From: Dirofilaria immitis
Lineage: Eukaryota > Nematoda > Chromadorea > Rhabditida > Onchocercidae
Direction: 5' to 3'
Assembly (NCBI GenBank): GCA_024305405.1
Contig: JAKNDB010000075.1
Location: forward strand, 1,319,501 to 1,383,500
DNA: 64,000 nucleotides
Shown in pieces: positions 24,101 to 34,714 of this stretch. Numbering within the stretch: the stretch's first letter is position 1; each line of letters starts with the position of its first letter. The translations under genes were made by a program, and so were the position numbers. The notes beneath the pieces were generated by a model. The model did no database searches. It was not told the DNA's origin and worked only from the letters and a program-made list of their open reading frames with translations.

Positions 24101-27100
24101 ATAAATTATATATTAGGTTGCAGCTTCATGGTCGTGGTTATAATCCGGTAGTATTAACCAAAGATTTAAATATGCTCGAATGGATGAATGGTAACTGTTA
24201 TCGCACCTCACATTATCCGTACAGTGAAGAAATGGCTTTTGAAGCTGATCGTCGTGGTATTGCTGTAATTACCGAAACACCTGCTGTTGGATTAAGGTTA
24301 AATTTTAACAAAAAAAAAAACTTTCAAAAAAAAATTTTGAAATTATTTTAATCAAATAATAAAGTATACAATTATATATATTACAAAAAAATTATAGGTC
24401 ATTGTAGTACGATCAATTTAATTGCATAATAATTTAACTTTTCTTTTTTTTTCTTTTATTTTCCATTTTCTTCAAGTCAATTTTATTTTTACTTATTATA
24501 TACAGAAGTTTTTATTTATTTTTTTTTTTTTAAAGAATCATTTCAATATTGGAATGAATCATTTTCAATAATAATTTTTTCTTACTTTAATTATAAATTA
24601 TTATAATTTGTGTTTTTTTTTTAAATATAAATTGTAAACTATTAAAGCATATATTATAGTAAATATTATTGATTAGAAAAAATTTTGATAAATTATTTTA
24701 GCTATTTTACAAAACAAAATCAATTATTGCATGCGGAAATGATACGTGAATTGATTGAACGTGATCGAAATCATCCATCAACAATTATGTGGTCATTAGC
24801 TAATGAACCAGCTTCAAGTGATCCAGCTGCTCGATTATATTTCAGGTTAAATTTATTCATTGCTAAAAATTTCTATTTTCACCTGACATATTTTTTTTTA
24901 TTTGATCATTAGTACAATTATCGAATTATTCATCATTGATAAGGATTAATGAAGAGATAAGAAACTAAGAAATATGATAAATAAGAAAATATTTAGGATA
25001 ATAATTTTTGCTGCCTGATACGAAATAACAATTAGTTGGAAAATAATGGGAATAATTGAACTACGTAATCTGATATTGATTATGATTAAAATATGTGCTA
25101 AATTATATATCTATACTTCAAATCTATACCTATTCTTGATTGTCAAGAGTTGCAAAAAAAATTGCAAACTTTTTCTCGTTTATGATTATGCATTATCTGT
25201 TGAATTACCGTCGATAACAAATGATGCTTAATTGATTTGATATACATAAACGATAGCTTAATTGATTTGATATAGATTTATATTTTTTTATCACAATCAA
25301 TTAAACGAATTATGATAATCATCTTAATGATCAGTGCAAAATTTGGAAAAATAAATATGAGAAAGAAAATGATAAAATTTTGCAACTAAATGAAAGATTC
25401 ATAGAATAATTGATAATCATTGAATATTGTGATATTAAAATGCTTATAAATCTTATCATACATTATATTAATATTTTGATATAACCTAAAATTCTCTTTT
25501 TTTCTTCTGCTTAAAAATATTGAATAATCAATTGTATTGATTGCTAAATAATTGTGCTATTGAATGATAAGATTTTTAAAAATCATTTGTGATAAGATTT
25601 TTAAAAATCTTTATGCTAATTTTTAGTGAACTTATTAATTTGACACGTTCAATTGATCGAACTCGACCTATTACTGCTGTATTAGCACGAAGTTTCGATG
25701 CTGATCAAGTAGTAAGCTTATCCTATCCTCAGTTCTAATCATTTATCACTTTTTTGATAAATATTATCAGTAAGCCTATAACAATCTATATGGATATATG
25801 TATATATCTAATATATATTGATGGCTAATTTGTAAAAAAAAAAAAAAAAGTATTCATTTAATAAAAATTGGGCATATTTAAGCTAGGCCTATTTTAATTT
25901 CTTTTTGATTTTAATTAATAATTTTCAGGCTGGTCTACTTGATTTAATTTGCATTAATAGATATTTTGGTTGGTACATTGATATTGGTTATTTGGAAACT
26001 GTTAATCATAGTTGGATATTTGAAATGAAGAATTGGAAATCAAGATATAATAAACCAATTATTGTAGCAGAATATGGTGCAGAAGCATTACCAGGTTTAA
26101 ATCAGGTATCATAAATAAAAGAAATTCATACAAACAAATTCCTTCAAGATTATCATAGTTAGAAAATCGAAAACAAAGGAAATGATAATTATGCTTTTGT
26201 AATTTCACGATAATAATTAATTGAGCAAATTGCTACTATTATTTGCTCGACTATTTGCACCTATAAAATTTGATTAGTTAAAAAATTTTTGATCAAATAA
26301 TTTTTAAGGAACCAAGTCGTGTATTTAGTGAGCAATATCAACGAGAGTTACTGGAACAAACACATCATGCATTCGATATATTACGTAAAAATCATATCAT
26401 TACCGGTGAAATGATTTGGAATTTAGCTGATTTTATGACAGCTGATGGTTTGATCATTTTTATTAATCTTTTAATAATCAAAAAGAAAAAAATGACCTCT
26501 AAAATGACCTAAAAAAAATACGTACGATAAATTACGATCAAAAGAATATATTAATTTTAAATATATGATCTATTATAATATAAGAGAGGAGGAAAAAAAG
26601 AATTTGAAATTTTCAAGAAAATATTATTAGATTAATCCAAATGAATTAAACAAATTTAATTCAATCAATCAATCAATCGATCAATCATTCAATATATTGA
26701 ATAAAATGATTTTTAAAAAAAACCAGTGATTAAAATTCAAATTAAAATAATCAAATAATACATACTATCATTTTACTATGATAAATACATAAATATTTCA
26801 CTAAGAATATTTAAAATTAAGTTAAAATTATAAATTTTCACTAAGAATTGATAAGTATTTCATTAAGAATTTTTAAAATTAAATTGCAATTAGTAAATAT
26901 TTCATTAAAAACTAATAAGTATTTCATTAAGAATTTTTAAAATCAAATTGAAATTATGAAATAAAAAATAATTTTAATGACCTATTGTTATTATTACAGG
27001 TGTAACACGTGCAGTAGGTAATCATAAAGGTGTATTAACACGAAATCGACAACCTAAAATGGCAGCATATATTTTGAAAAAACGATATAAAAATTTGGAA

Positions 27101-27115
27101 GAAATAACGACATAG
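21180..27115 (+). CDS. GUSB: Beta-glucuronidase (glycoside hydrolase family 2), 5' exon not identified
   Basis: Lysosomal enzyme that removes beta-D-glucuronic acid from glycosaminoglycans. Twelve exons agree in phase: 21180-21301, 21446-21615, 21834-22033, 22335-22456, 22728-22912, 23447-23590, 24124-24296, 24702-24845, 25627-25711, 25929-26105, 26309-26447, 27000-27115; about 592 residues, close to the mature length of the family. The GH2 order is complete: N-terminal jelly roll ([17 protein letters not shown]), immunoglobulin-like middle domain, then the TIM barrel with [11 protein letters not shown], the acid/base Glu in SLANEPAS and the nucleophile Glu in [11 protein letters not shown], ending with [15 protein letters not shown]. 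No signal peptide is seen, so a further 5' exon is expected. Two single-base shortfalls (A run at 21238-21240, T run at 21542-21546) interrupt the frame and look like assembly errors. An alternative donor at 25709 is possible instead of 25712. Confidence 0.95.
22654..22672. repeat. (AGT)n microsatellite in an intron
   Basis: About seven AGT units in the 22457-22727 intron of the beta-glucuronidase gene. Confidence 0.85.
23155..23320. repeat. Tandem repeat, about 18-20 bp unit, in an intron
   Basis: Eight to nine copies of TTTTTAGATGATACGGTTA with small changes in the 22913-23446 intron of the beta-glucuronidase gene. Confidence 0.88.
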
Positions 27116-27165
27116 TTTTGAAATAAAAACTTTTTCAACATTCTACTACATTAGCATTAACGGGA

Positions 27166-27171
27166 AATAAA
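27166..27171 (+). terminator. Candidate polyadenylation signal of beta-glucuronidase
   Basis: AATAAA 50 bases after the stop codon at 27113-27115, with a second ATAAAA just after it. Position fits; the hexamer is common in such DNA. Confidence 0.4.
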
Positions 27172-27639
27172 TAAAACATGATATCGATATAAGCAGATAA
27201 ATCATATAATAATGATAAGGATACTGTAAATATCAAACAAACAATGATGAGAAAATTCCTCATGCTTTACTTGATTATCTTTCTTTGCAATCAATCATAT
27301 ATCATGTTGAATGCATAAACAATCGCTCTCATTACATACGATCTGTTAAATTATGCAATGTTGGATTTTGCTTTACTTGTAGTATTTCCCATATTGTATT
27401 ATCATTATCATTATCATTACCATTATTATTATCATCGTGATATTTGCAAATATGTGTTGTTTTATGATGGTTATTTTTTCCCTTTCTTTCTCTTTTTGTT
27501 GTTTCATTTCACATTAATGTGAAATGTTTTAAAATTATATGTTAAACTACAATTGGTCGTAATTCTCGATTGAGACATTTCAATTATTCCAAATTTGACT
27601 AATTAAATTAATAGATGCAAAAACTATATTTTTTATTTT

Positions 27640-27845
27640 TCTACCATTTCCCATGAGGTTATTAGAATTATTTCAATTATTAAATGAAATGAATGATGTT
27701 TTATGATCTTAAGTTTTCCATAAGGTTATCAGAATTATTTCAACTATTGAATGAAATGAGTGATGTTTCATGATCTTAAGTTTCCCATAAGGTTATCAGA
27801 ATTATTCCAACTATCGAATGACATGAATGTCTCATAATTCTAAGT
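27640..27845. repeat. Tandem repeat, about 64 bp unit, three copies
   Basis: Copies carry AGGTTATCAGAATTATTTCAA, ATGAAATGA and TGATCTTAAGTTTCCCAT in the same order. Non-coding. Confidence 0.85.
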
Positions 27846-28418
27846 TGTTTATGATTTTTTCAAATTGTATAAAAGTCAAATTGCATTTGAATTAAATTAA
27901 CAATGTTTGATATTGTAAAGTGCATTAAATATTTTCAATAAAATAGCAAAAATGATAATGCTGATACTAAGTAATCCTATACTAAGTAAAGGACTGAAAT
28001 TTATTGATAAAATGATATATTCAGCAAAGGATTGAAGTCTATTGATAAAGTGATATTTAGGATATTTTAAAAAGAACAAGAAAGTTGATGCTATGCAATC
28101 TGAATTAGCATTTAAAAAAAAAAAGAAAAATCAAGAAGATATAAAATTTTTTGAAAATGTTTGAAAAATAGGAATTTTCCTTGAAAAATTTTAAATCTTT
28201 ATTTGACACTTTTTCTTAAATTTCTAAATGTTATATACAATAACAAAGAATATACGATTTGAACGAATAATTAATAAATTTGTAATTACATTAAGCGGGA
28301 CTTCGTATGTACCATTAAGAAAATATCAGTAAGTAATCATCATCAGACACGCGATATAAATATCGAAAATCCTTTTTATGATCTTCTTTATTAAATTAAG
28401 TAATGCACTTTATGTGTA

Positions 28419-28532
28419 AGTTTTGTTGACAATTTTATTCATTTACTACATAAAAATTTTTTTAATGCATGATCAAACATCAAATTTATTCATACCATTA
28501 TTATCTCATGCGCTGTGATTCCTTTTTTTTTT
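28419..28532 (+). repeat. Inverted repeat, left copy (pairs with 33141-33252)
   Basis: About 112 bp starting AGTTTTGTTGACAATTTTAT and ending CTCATGCGCTGTGATTCC plus a T run. Its reverse complement recurs at 33141-33252 with only a few mismatches. No transposase frame lies between, so this may be a dispersed short element in two opposite copies rather than the ends of one element. Confidence 0.88.
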
Positions 28533-29679
28533 GCTATTCACAATCCAGAAATTTAGAAAATTGAGCAAAAATATTGTCAGTATTTATTAATTTTCGAAAA
28601 TTTAATGAGATGAGATTTTCACCAATATTTTGTATTATTACGACAAATTGTTCAAAATGAATTGTTTGAAAGTATAGTGTAAGGCATGTAAAGTTCGACA
28701 GTTTTAAGTTTTAATTTTCCATTCAATAAATTATTTTTCATTTAATAAGAGGTTCAATGAAGCATGCGCGGATCACCAAGGAAAATAAATGTACTCTATT
28801 TTTCTTTTATGAGAAAAAAGAAAATTTATTCATATGAATTTTTGATTCTAATTATTTAAATGGTGCATGTTGAGGTAAAATGACATATCTATTATCAAAA
28901 TTTTATCAGCGATTAGCTTAAGAGCGAAATGAAATATGTTCCAGAGAAATGTATCCAATTGAAACTTTTTATTAATCATATAGTTTTGGAGTTAAATTTC
29001 GAATGAAATTTAAAATTTCTAAGACGATACATAAATAAATGGATGGATAAATCAAAAGTGATATTCAAAAGGTAATATGAAAAATCGTATTGTAAATGAT
29101 AGGACAGATACAATTTTTGTCTCAAAATAAGTAATTCAAAATGGGCGATGCTTCATTTGCTCATGAAATAGAGTATGATCAATTATAAAATATTTTGCTA
29201 TCGTAGATATTTAATTTGCATGCACATCAACAATATGTTAATAAAATAATTACTATAAGTCAATAAAATGAATACATGTAAATGTATCATGTATTATTAT
29301 GATCTCAAATGATTGTTTATCTCAAATATCAAAACCCAAATCAACACAATAGCAGAAAAGTTATTTTCGACAGCTTAAAGTTTTATAATAAAAAAAATGG
29401 AGTGAAGCAACACTTATAGATATCTCAACAACGTTTTCGAGTTATAGTTAGAAACTATAATGATCCCAAGCAATTAAGTTATAATAATGATAACATAAAG
29501 GTAAAATAATGCTCACAGTGATGCGTACGAAATTATTTCCTCCATTAATATAGCTATACTAATAATACCGTCTGTAAGTGTAACAACCTTGCAATGAGAT
29601 ATTTTAACGGAATCTTCATGCTTCTTTTTATTTCTCAGAAAATTACAATTCCCTTTGAATTCTGCACTATAAGCATTGA

Positions 29680-29862
29680 ACTTGCAGATTTATGCATGTT
29701 CAATTTATGCTTATTCAGATTTCCACGCTAAGTGAATCTTTTATCGCATACATGGCATTTGGACGGTTTCTCGCCTGTATGTATCCAACTATGAATAGTC
29801 AAACCGCTAAGCCAAATGAATCCATTACCGCACGTCTCGCTCTTGAACGGTTTCTCGTTTGC
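29680..29862 (-). pseudogene. Degenerate C2H2 zinc-finger gene fragment
   Basis: Read on the minus strand this gives about two and a half linked C2H2 fingers of the TGEKP-linker class: NEKPFKSETCGNGFIWLSGL, then TIHSWIHTGEKPSKCHVCDK, then RFT, an in-frame stop, and RGNLNKHKLNMH. The first Cys of the upstream finger is replaced by Ser and a stop falls inside the second. No splice sites or further fingers are visible on either side. It is a relic of a multi-finger gene; its parent is not in this window, since the SALL-type gene has different linkers. The apparent plus-strand open frame here is its shadow. Confidence 0.75.
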
Positions 29863-29899
29863 ATTTGTCCGATTATATTCATTTAAATCCTACTGAACA

Positions 29900-32800
29900 G
29901 TTATTTTTGCCTGTCTGATAAATCGATTTCAGTTATTATCTGAAACTATTCGAAATGATTCACTTCATAACTTATTTGTTTGTTGGTTATTTGTGATAAT
30001 TGCGAAATAATTCAGAGATTAAAAATCTTCTATATAAGTTCATATTATTCTACAGAGAGTTTAAACGGAAAATATTGATTATTTTGGAAGATTGATAAGA
30101 ATAAGAATAACTACGATTCTAAATATAAAATTCAACAAATTTCAAATTACACCCAAAAGATTTCAAGTAAAAGATTTTAGATTACATTGGACCCTGAAAT
30201 ATTTTCAAGTCGATTATATACGCGAAACTACATCGCTTTAGTACTGAAAAATTTTAAATATTTTTTAAAAAATGAAACTTTAAAATTATTTGAAATGGCT
30301 GATCATTTTTCTTTGTTTTATATTTATATATTCAAAAAAATAAAATTTTTTCTTTTCAAATAAAATGATTTCAATTTTCTATTTATATTTTTGTAAAAAA
30401 AGAATAAATAGCCAATATTATAATATTTTTTTTTCATTCATTTCATCGTCGAATCTTATCATCGTATTTCGGGCGAAGGTATAAAATATCATTTAATATC
30501 AGTCAGCGATGGATGCTATGGCAACAAAACCATTCATTTCATATAGCATGAAAAAATTCACTTAAAAAATAATAAAAAAGCCTAAGATGAATATGAAAAT
30601 AAGCTTAAATAAAAACGAGAAATAATTTCAGTCTCAACAAAATTATAAATCATTAATTCTGGTAATAGACTATATATATATATATGTTCATATATAATCA
30701 TAGAAAAAGATTTACTAAGTATTTTTGCATAATTATTAAGTGAAGTTGAAATAAAAAATGAAATTTCTCTTCGTTTTATGTTTATTAAATAAAAAATGAA
30801 TAATAAAAAAATAAAAAAATGAACTATTATGAAATTCAATTCATATAATTTTGAAAATTTAAAATTAAGCGGTTAAAAATTAGCAAAGAAATGGTCGTTT
30901 ATTATCTTTCTTTTCGCTTAATTAATTAATTGCAAATAATTAATTCATTTTAATCTTCTCAATTTCAAATAAAAAAAAACTTCAATTATAATCAAATATT
31001 TAAGCATAATACATAACTATATGAATAATTATGTATCGATTCATATTTGCAAATAGTAGGAAAAAAAGTTCGCTGTATTCTATTTTATGCTTTGTAAATG
31101 AAACATTTAGCTTAAAAAAGTTCTATAGGTTTAAATTTAGTTCAATGAAATTCGAAGGCACTAATGAGCCATTCTAATAATTAATAAATGATTGAATGAA
31201 TGAAAAAGTAAAGCTAAGCTTTTATAAGCAATTTATTTTTTAGAAAAAACTATCATAATATCCGATTTCGTTAATGTACGATTCATGCATATCGAAAATT
31301 GTATGAAAGTAGCATGACCATTCGTTATTATGAAATTGATTTACGAAGAAATTTTGAAGAAGCTTGATGGATTAGTAGAATTCAGTGATGTATCATCGTA
31401 AAATGATAAAATTAAAAAAGCAAAACAACAATAAAGATTAAATTATGAATCACTATTAGTTGATTCTTGTTATGTTTCTACTTGTCATAATTAACCATCG
31501 AAAAAGCATAAAATCAGAAACTAGAATCCTGACAATATCAAATTGAAACAAAACATGCATTCAGCAATATCTTTGCAATGAAAGACAAGAAATATCCGAT
31601 GAAGCAAATAATTTTTAATTTAATTCAGATTCTTCATATGGACGACGATGATTCTTTTTGCGCTGAAATAAATCATCCGCAATAGTTATTTAAAGTTTAG
31701 AATTTGAGGCGCAATTATTCCGTTGGCATAGACCATTTCATTTGATCAATTTTGATAAAAAAATAGAAAACCGAATTATGCTTACTTTCTTTACTTTTCT
31801 GATAATGAATCATTTTCCGGATGCATAAATCAGATGTAACTTTTAACAAATTAGATTGTTTGAAAAATTAGATAATTCATATCCAAAGATTAAAAAATTT
31901 AATCCAAATCTTGTGATATCATTGGACTAGTTAGAATATATTGACGTGATATCATTGAATTAGTTAAAATGTATTGACACTTATCATCTGACACTTATCC
32001 TCAAAAATGTTCATTAGATAGCTTATCAAATTTATAATCTTGCATCGAAAATGAAATTTTATTATCAAAGGAAAATATGCTGCCATCAAATTGATGAAAA
32101 AGTTTTAAATCTGAGCAACGTTTGCGTACGTTGTAATAAGTTTAACGTAAAATTAAAAACAACATAACCTTTCATTTTTCTATTTATTAACAATAATTTA
32201 TCACATACAACAAACACCCGAATATATTATACATATTTATCAAATGAATTCAAATAATTAAAACATTTAATAAAGATTAATTGTTATAATTATTAAATTG
32301 GAATTAATCAAATATTATATCATACTTTTTAGCAGGTATTTTATTTCAAAATATGGAAATTATCATTTTAATGTGACATCGTATATAAAATTTATGAAAT
32401 TCATTCTTTACTAAAATTACGAGAAAAATATTTTCGACTAATTTTCACAGTCAAAGTAAAAGTGAATTAGGTATATAAATGTTGAATTATTAGTAATAAA
32501 AAATGATGTTCAAGTACCACAAGATATATATTAAAATATCTTCATTAATTAACAAAATCATTTTCGAATTATGCAATCGACTTGAATTATTTAATCGAAT
32601 AATTTAACTACTCTCGAATTATATAGCCGAATAATTTGATATTTTTATATAGCATCCTTTTTTAAAGAGATTAAAAGATGTGATTAGAAAAAATAAAATT
32701 AGAAATAATCGAAAACAAAATTGAAAATTTAATAATAAATCAAAGATAAATTTTGAAAGAAAAAGGATTGAATCAAATTAAATTGTAATAAAATTTACAA

Positions 32801-33140
32801 GATTATACATTCTTATCTTCTAACGTTTCTACTTAATGTTTTGCTTATTCTTTCAAAACTTGCCAATTTTCAAATCTTTAAGATTCGATTTCTTAAATTC
32901 AAAATAATTTATATATTATAAAAAAAATTAAACAGTTTATATAATCTAACTTTTACAAATTTCGATTTTAGATATCGACATTTTATTATCATTTCATACT
33001 TTCCTTATTTATTATTTCATTCAATATCTTTTTAAGCTTGGATTGTTCCGACATTCTACCAATGTTTCTTCATTCATTTCAGCATAAATTTCTATTTTCA
33101 GATTTTTAAGTATCGCAATTTTGCCATTTTATTTATTATT
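29900..33140. other. Gene-free region
   Basis: No conserved gene seen. A short reverse-strand frame at about 31617-31662 with a TTTCAG acceptor and a stop could mimic a terminal exon but stands alone. (AT)n at 30670-30685. Confidence 0.5.
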
Positions 33141-33252
33141 AAAAAAAAGGAATCACAGCGCATGAGATAATAATGATATGAATAAATTTGATGTTTGATC
33201 ATGGATTAAAAAATTTTTTATGTAGTAAATGAATAAAATTGTCAACAAAACT
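33141..33252 (-). repeat. Inverted repeat, right copy (pairs with 28419-28532)
   Basis: Reverse-complement copy of the left repeat, beginning with an A run and GGAATCACAGCGCATGAG and ending GTCAACAAAACT. The copies are about 4.6 kb apart. Confidence 0.88.
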
Positions 33253-34043
33253 GCAATAATCTCTTTTATTCACTCCAAATCATCGCTATGTCATTCAGTG
33301 GTTTTGTTATGCTAATTAATTGAATTATTCAAAATGTTGAAATCAGAGTTTTTATTAGTTACATATAACTATCGCGGCACATAACTATCCCTTTCACCAT
33401 CAAGTAATTTAATGTCTATTTGCCAAAATGATACCATTCGTCGTTCTTATCAAATTTTATAAATTGAATATCGAAACCTTGGCGAATTTCTCGTTTTAAT
33501 CAGGCCTATAAATAAGAGATGAGAATTTTCAGCATACAATATTATTTCTTCCATTTGTTTGCTAAACAAGTTGGCTAAAAAGATTAACATTTTTGATTCC
33601 GTTTCTAAAATTTGCAGGAAAATGTTAAATTTTGCTTGAATTCGAAATTTTATAAATTTACTATTGTGAATATTATTATACAAGGCGTATAGTATGATAG
33701 CTTTGAATTTTTTAATTTAAAATAAAAATATTATGATTAATGATTATATGTAATGTTGCAATTTCATTTAATAAAAATTTTTAGCTCTTAACAATCTTCG
33801 AATATGACCTTTCATATCTGGAAATTCTTGGAAATCCAAATTCTTTTGCATTGCCATTTTTTTATATATTTTTTTGTTCCGCTGTATTCAATGGTACACC
33901 AACCACTACAACTCTTAAAGGTAAATTTGTAGATTTCATTCATCTATTTGATTTAACTATGCAAAATTAAATGATTTAGGCAAAATAAACAATGTAGAAT
34001 TTGATGAAGCTGGCGAATATTCATATAATCGATCCTATAGAGC

Positions 34044-34073
34044 TTAGGTTTAGGCTTAGGCTTAGGCTTAGGC
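34044..34073 (+). repeat. Interstitial telomeric repeat, (TTAGGC) x4 plus one TTAGGT
   Basis: One TTAGGT at 34044-34049 then four exact TTAGGC units to 34073, the nematode telomere unit. It is surrounded by ordinary intergenic DNA, so it is not a chromosome end. It lies about 140 bases before the broken beta-glucuronidase exons. Confidence 0.93.
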
Positions 34074-34076
34074 TCT

Positions 34077-34182
34077 AATACAGAAACAACAGATATATAT
34101 AAAGGAACAATTGTCGCATAATATCTTATCTAATACAGAAACAACAGATATATGGTAAAGGAATAATTGTCGCATAATATCT
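34077..34182. repeat. Direct repeat, two copies, about 53 bp
   Basis: TAATACAGAAACAACAGATA followed by an AAAGGA-AATTGTCGCATAATATCTT tail occurs twice side by side, immediately after the telomeric units. Confidence 0.85.
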
Positions 34183-34206
34183 TTCTTGATTTTGATTCTC
34201 AATTTT

Positions 34207-34420
34207 CAGGCTGATCTATTCGATCTTGTCTGCATTTAGTTGGTAAATAAAATTGATTATTTAAAAATTTTCAGGCTGATCTATTAGTCTTGTCTGCTAT
34301 TTAGTTAGTAGATTAAACTGATTATCTGAAAATTATTTAACATAAATGGATGTATGAAATGAAGAATTGGAAATTGAAATTCGATAAATTCATAATGTAT
34401 CGGAAGAAGCACTACTATCT
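34207..34420 (+). pseudogene. Broken duplicate of beta-glucuronidase exon sequence
   Basis: Twice in succession (34207 and 34272) there is TTTCAGGCTGATCTATT followed by sequence like the start of the active gene's exon at 25929, with an early TAG in each. Then GGATGTATGAAATGAAGAAT and TGGAAA match the middle of the same exon, and GTATCGGAAGAAGCACTA resembles its end. A weak match to the next exon (ATTATTACCGG) follows near 34540. Stops and gaps exclude function. It indicates an old local duplication, seven to eight kilobases downstream of the active gene. Confidence 0.62.
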
Positions 34421-34714
34421 TTTATGATTTCCAAAGTCAGCGGAAATTGTTCCTTCAATGATTGTAATAATTGTACCTATTTCTGCTGGTTTTATCATTC
34501 TTTAATAAACAATAACTATTGAAGCACAACTATTATTACCGGTATGTTAATCTCACACTAACAAAAATTTGAATCAATAAAAAGTTCTTGATCTGAATTA
34601 TTTTATCACTTATATTATTTCCGTTCAAAGTTCATTACGTGAATCACTCACAATTGAACAGAAAAATTAAGAGGAGACTCTTGCAATAGATACTATAAAC
34701 TGGTCAATTTTCAC

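Noticed and set aside
29692..29886. Plus-strand open frame of 64 codons
   Set aside because: Antisense to the degenerate zinc-finger fragment, which explains its openness and composition.
31617..31662. Reverse-strand short frame RKKNHRRPYEESELN with a TTTCAG acceptor
   Set aside because: Only fifteen codons, isolated, no partner exon found.
33768..33885. Reverse-strand terminal-exon-like frame ending FPDMKGHIRRLLRAKNFY
   Set aside because: It has a CAG acceptor and plausible texture, but no partner exon upstream before the beta-glucuronidase relic and no recognised family; too short to call.
34044..34073. Chromosome end
   Set aside because: Only five units, and unique genes continue on both sides; it is interstitial.
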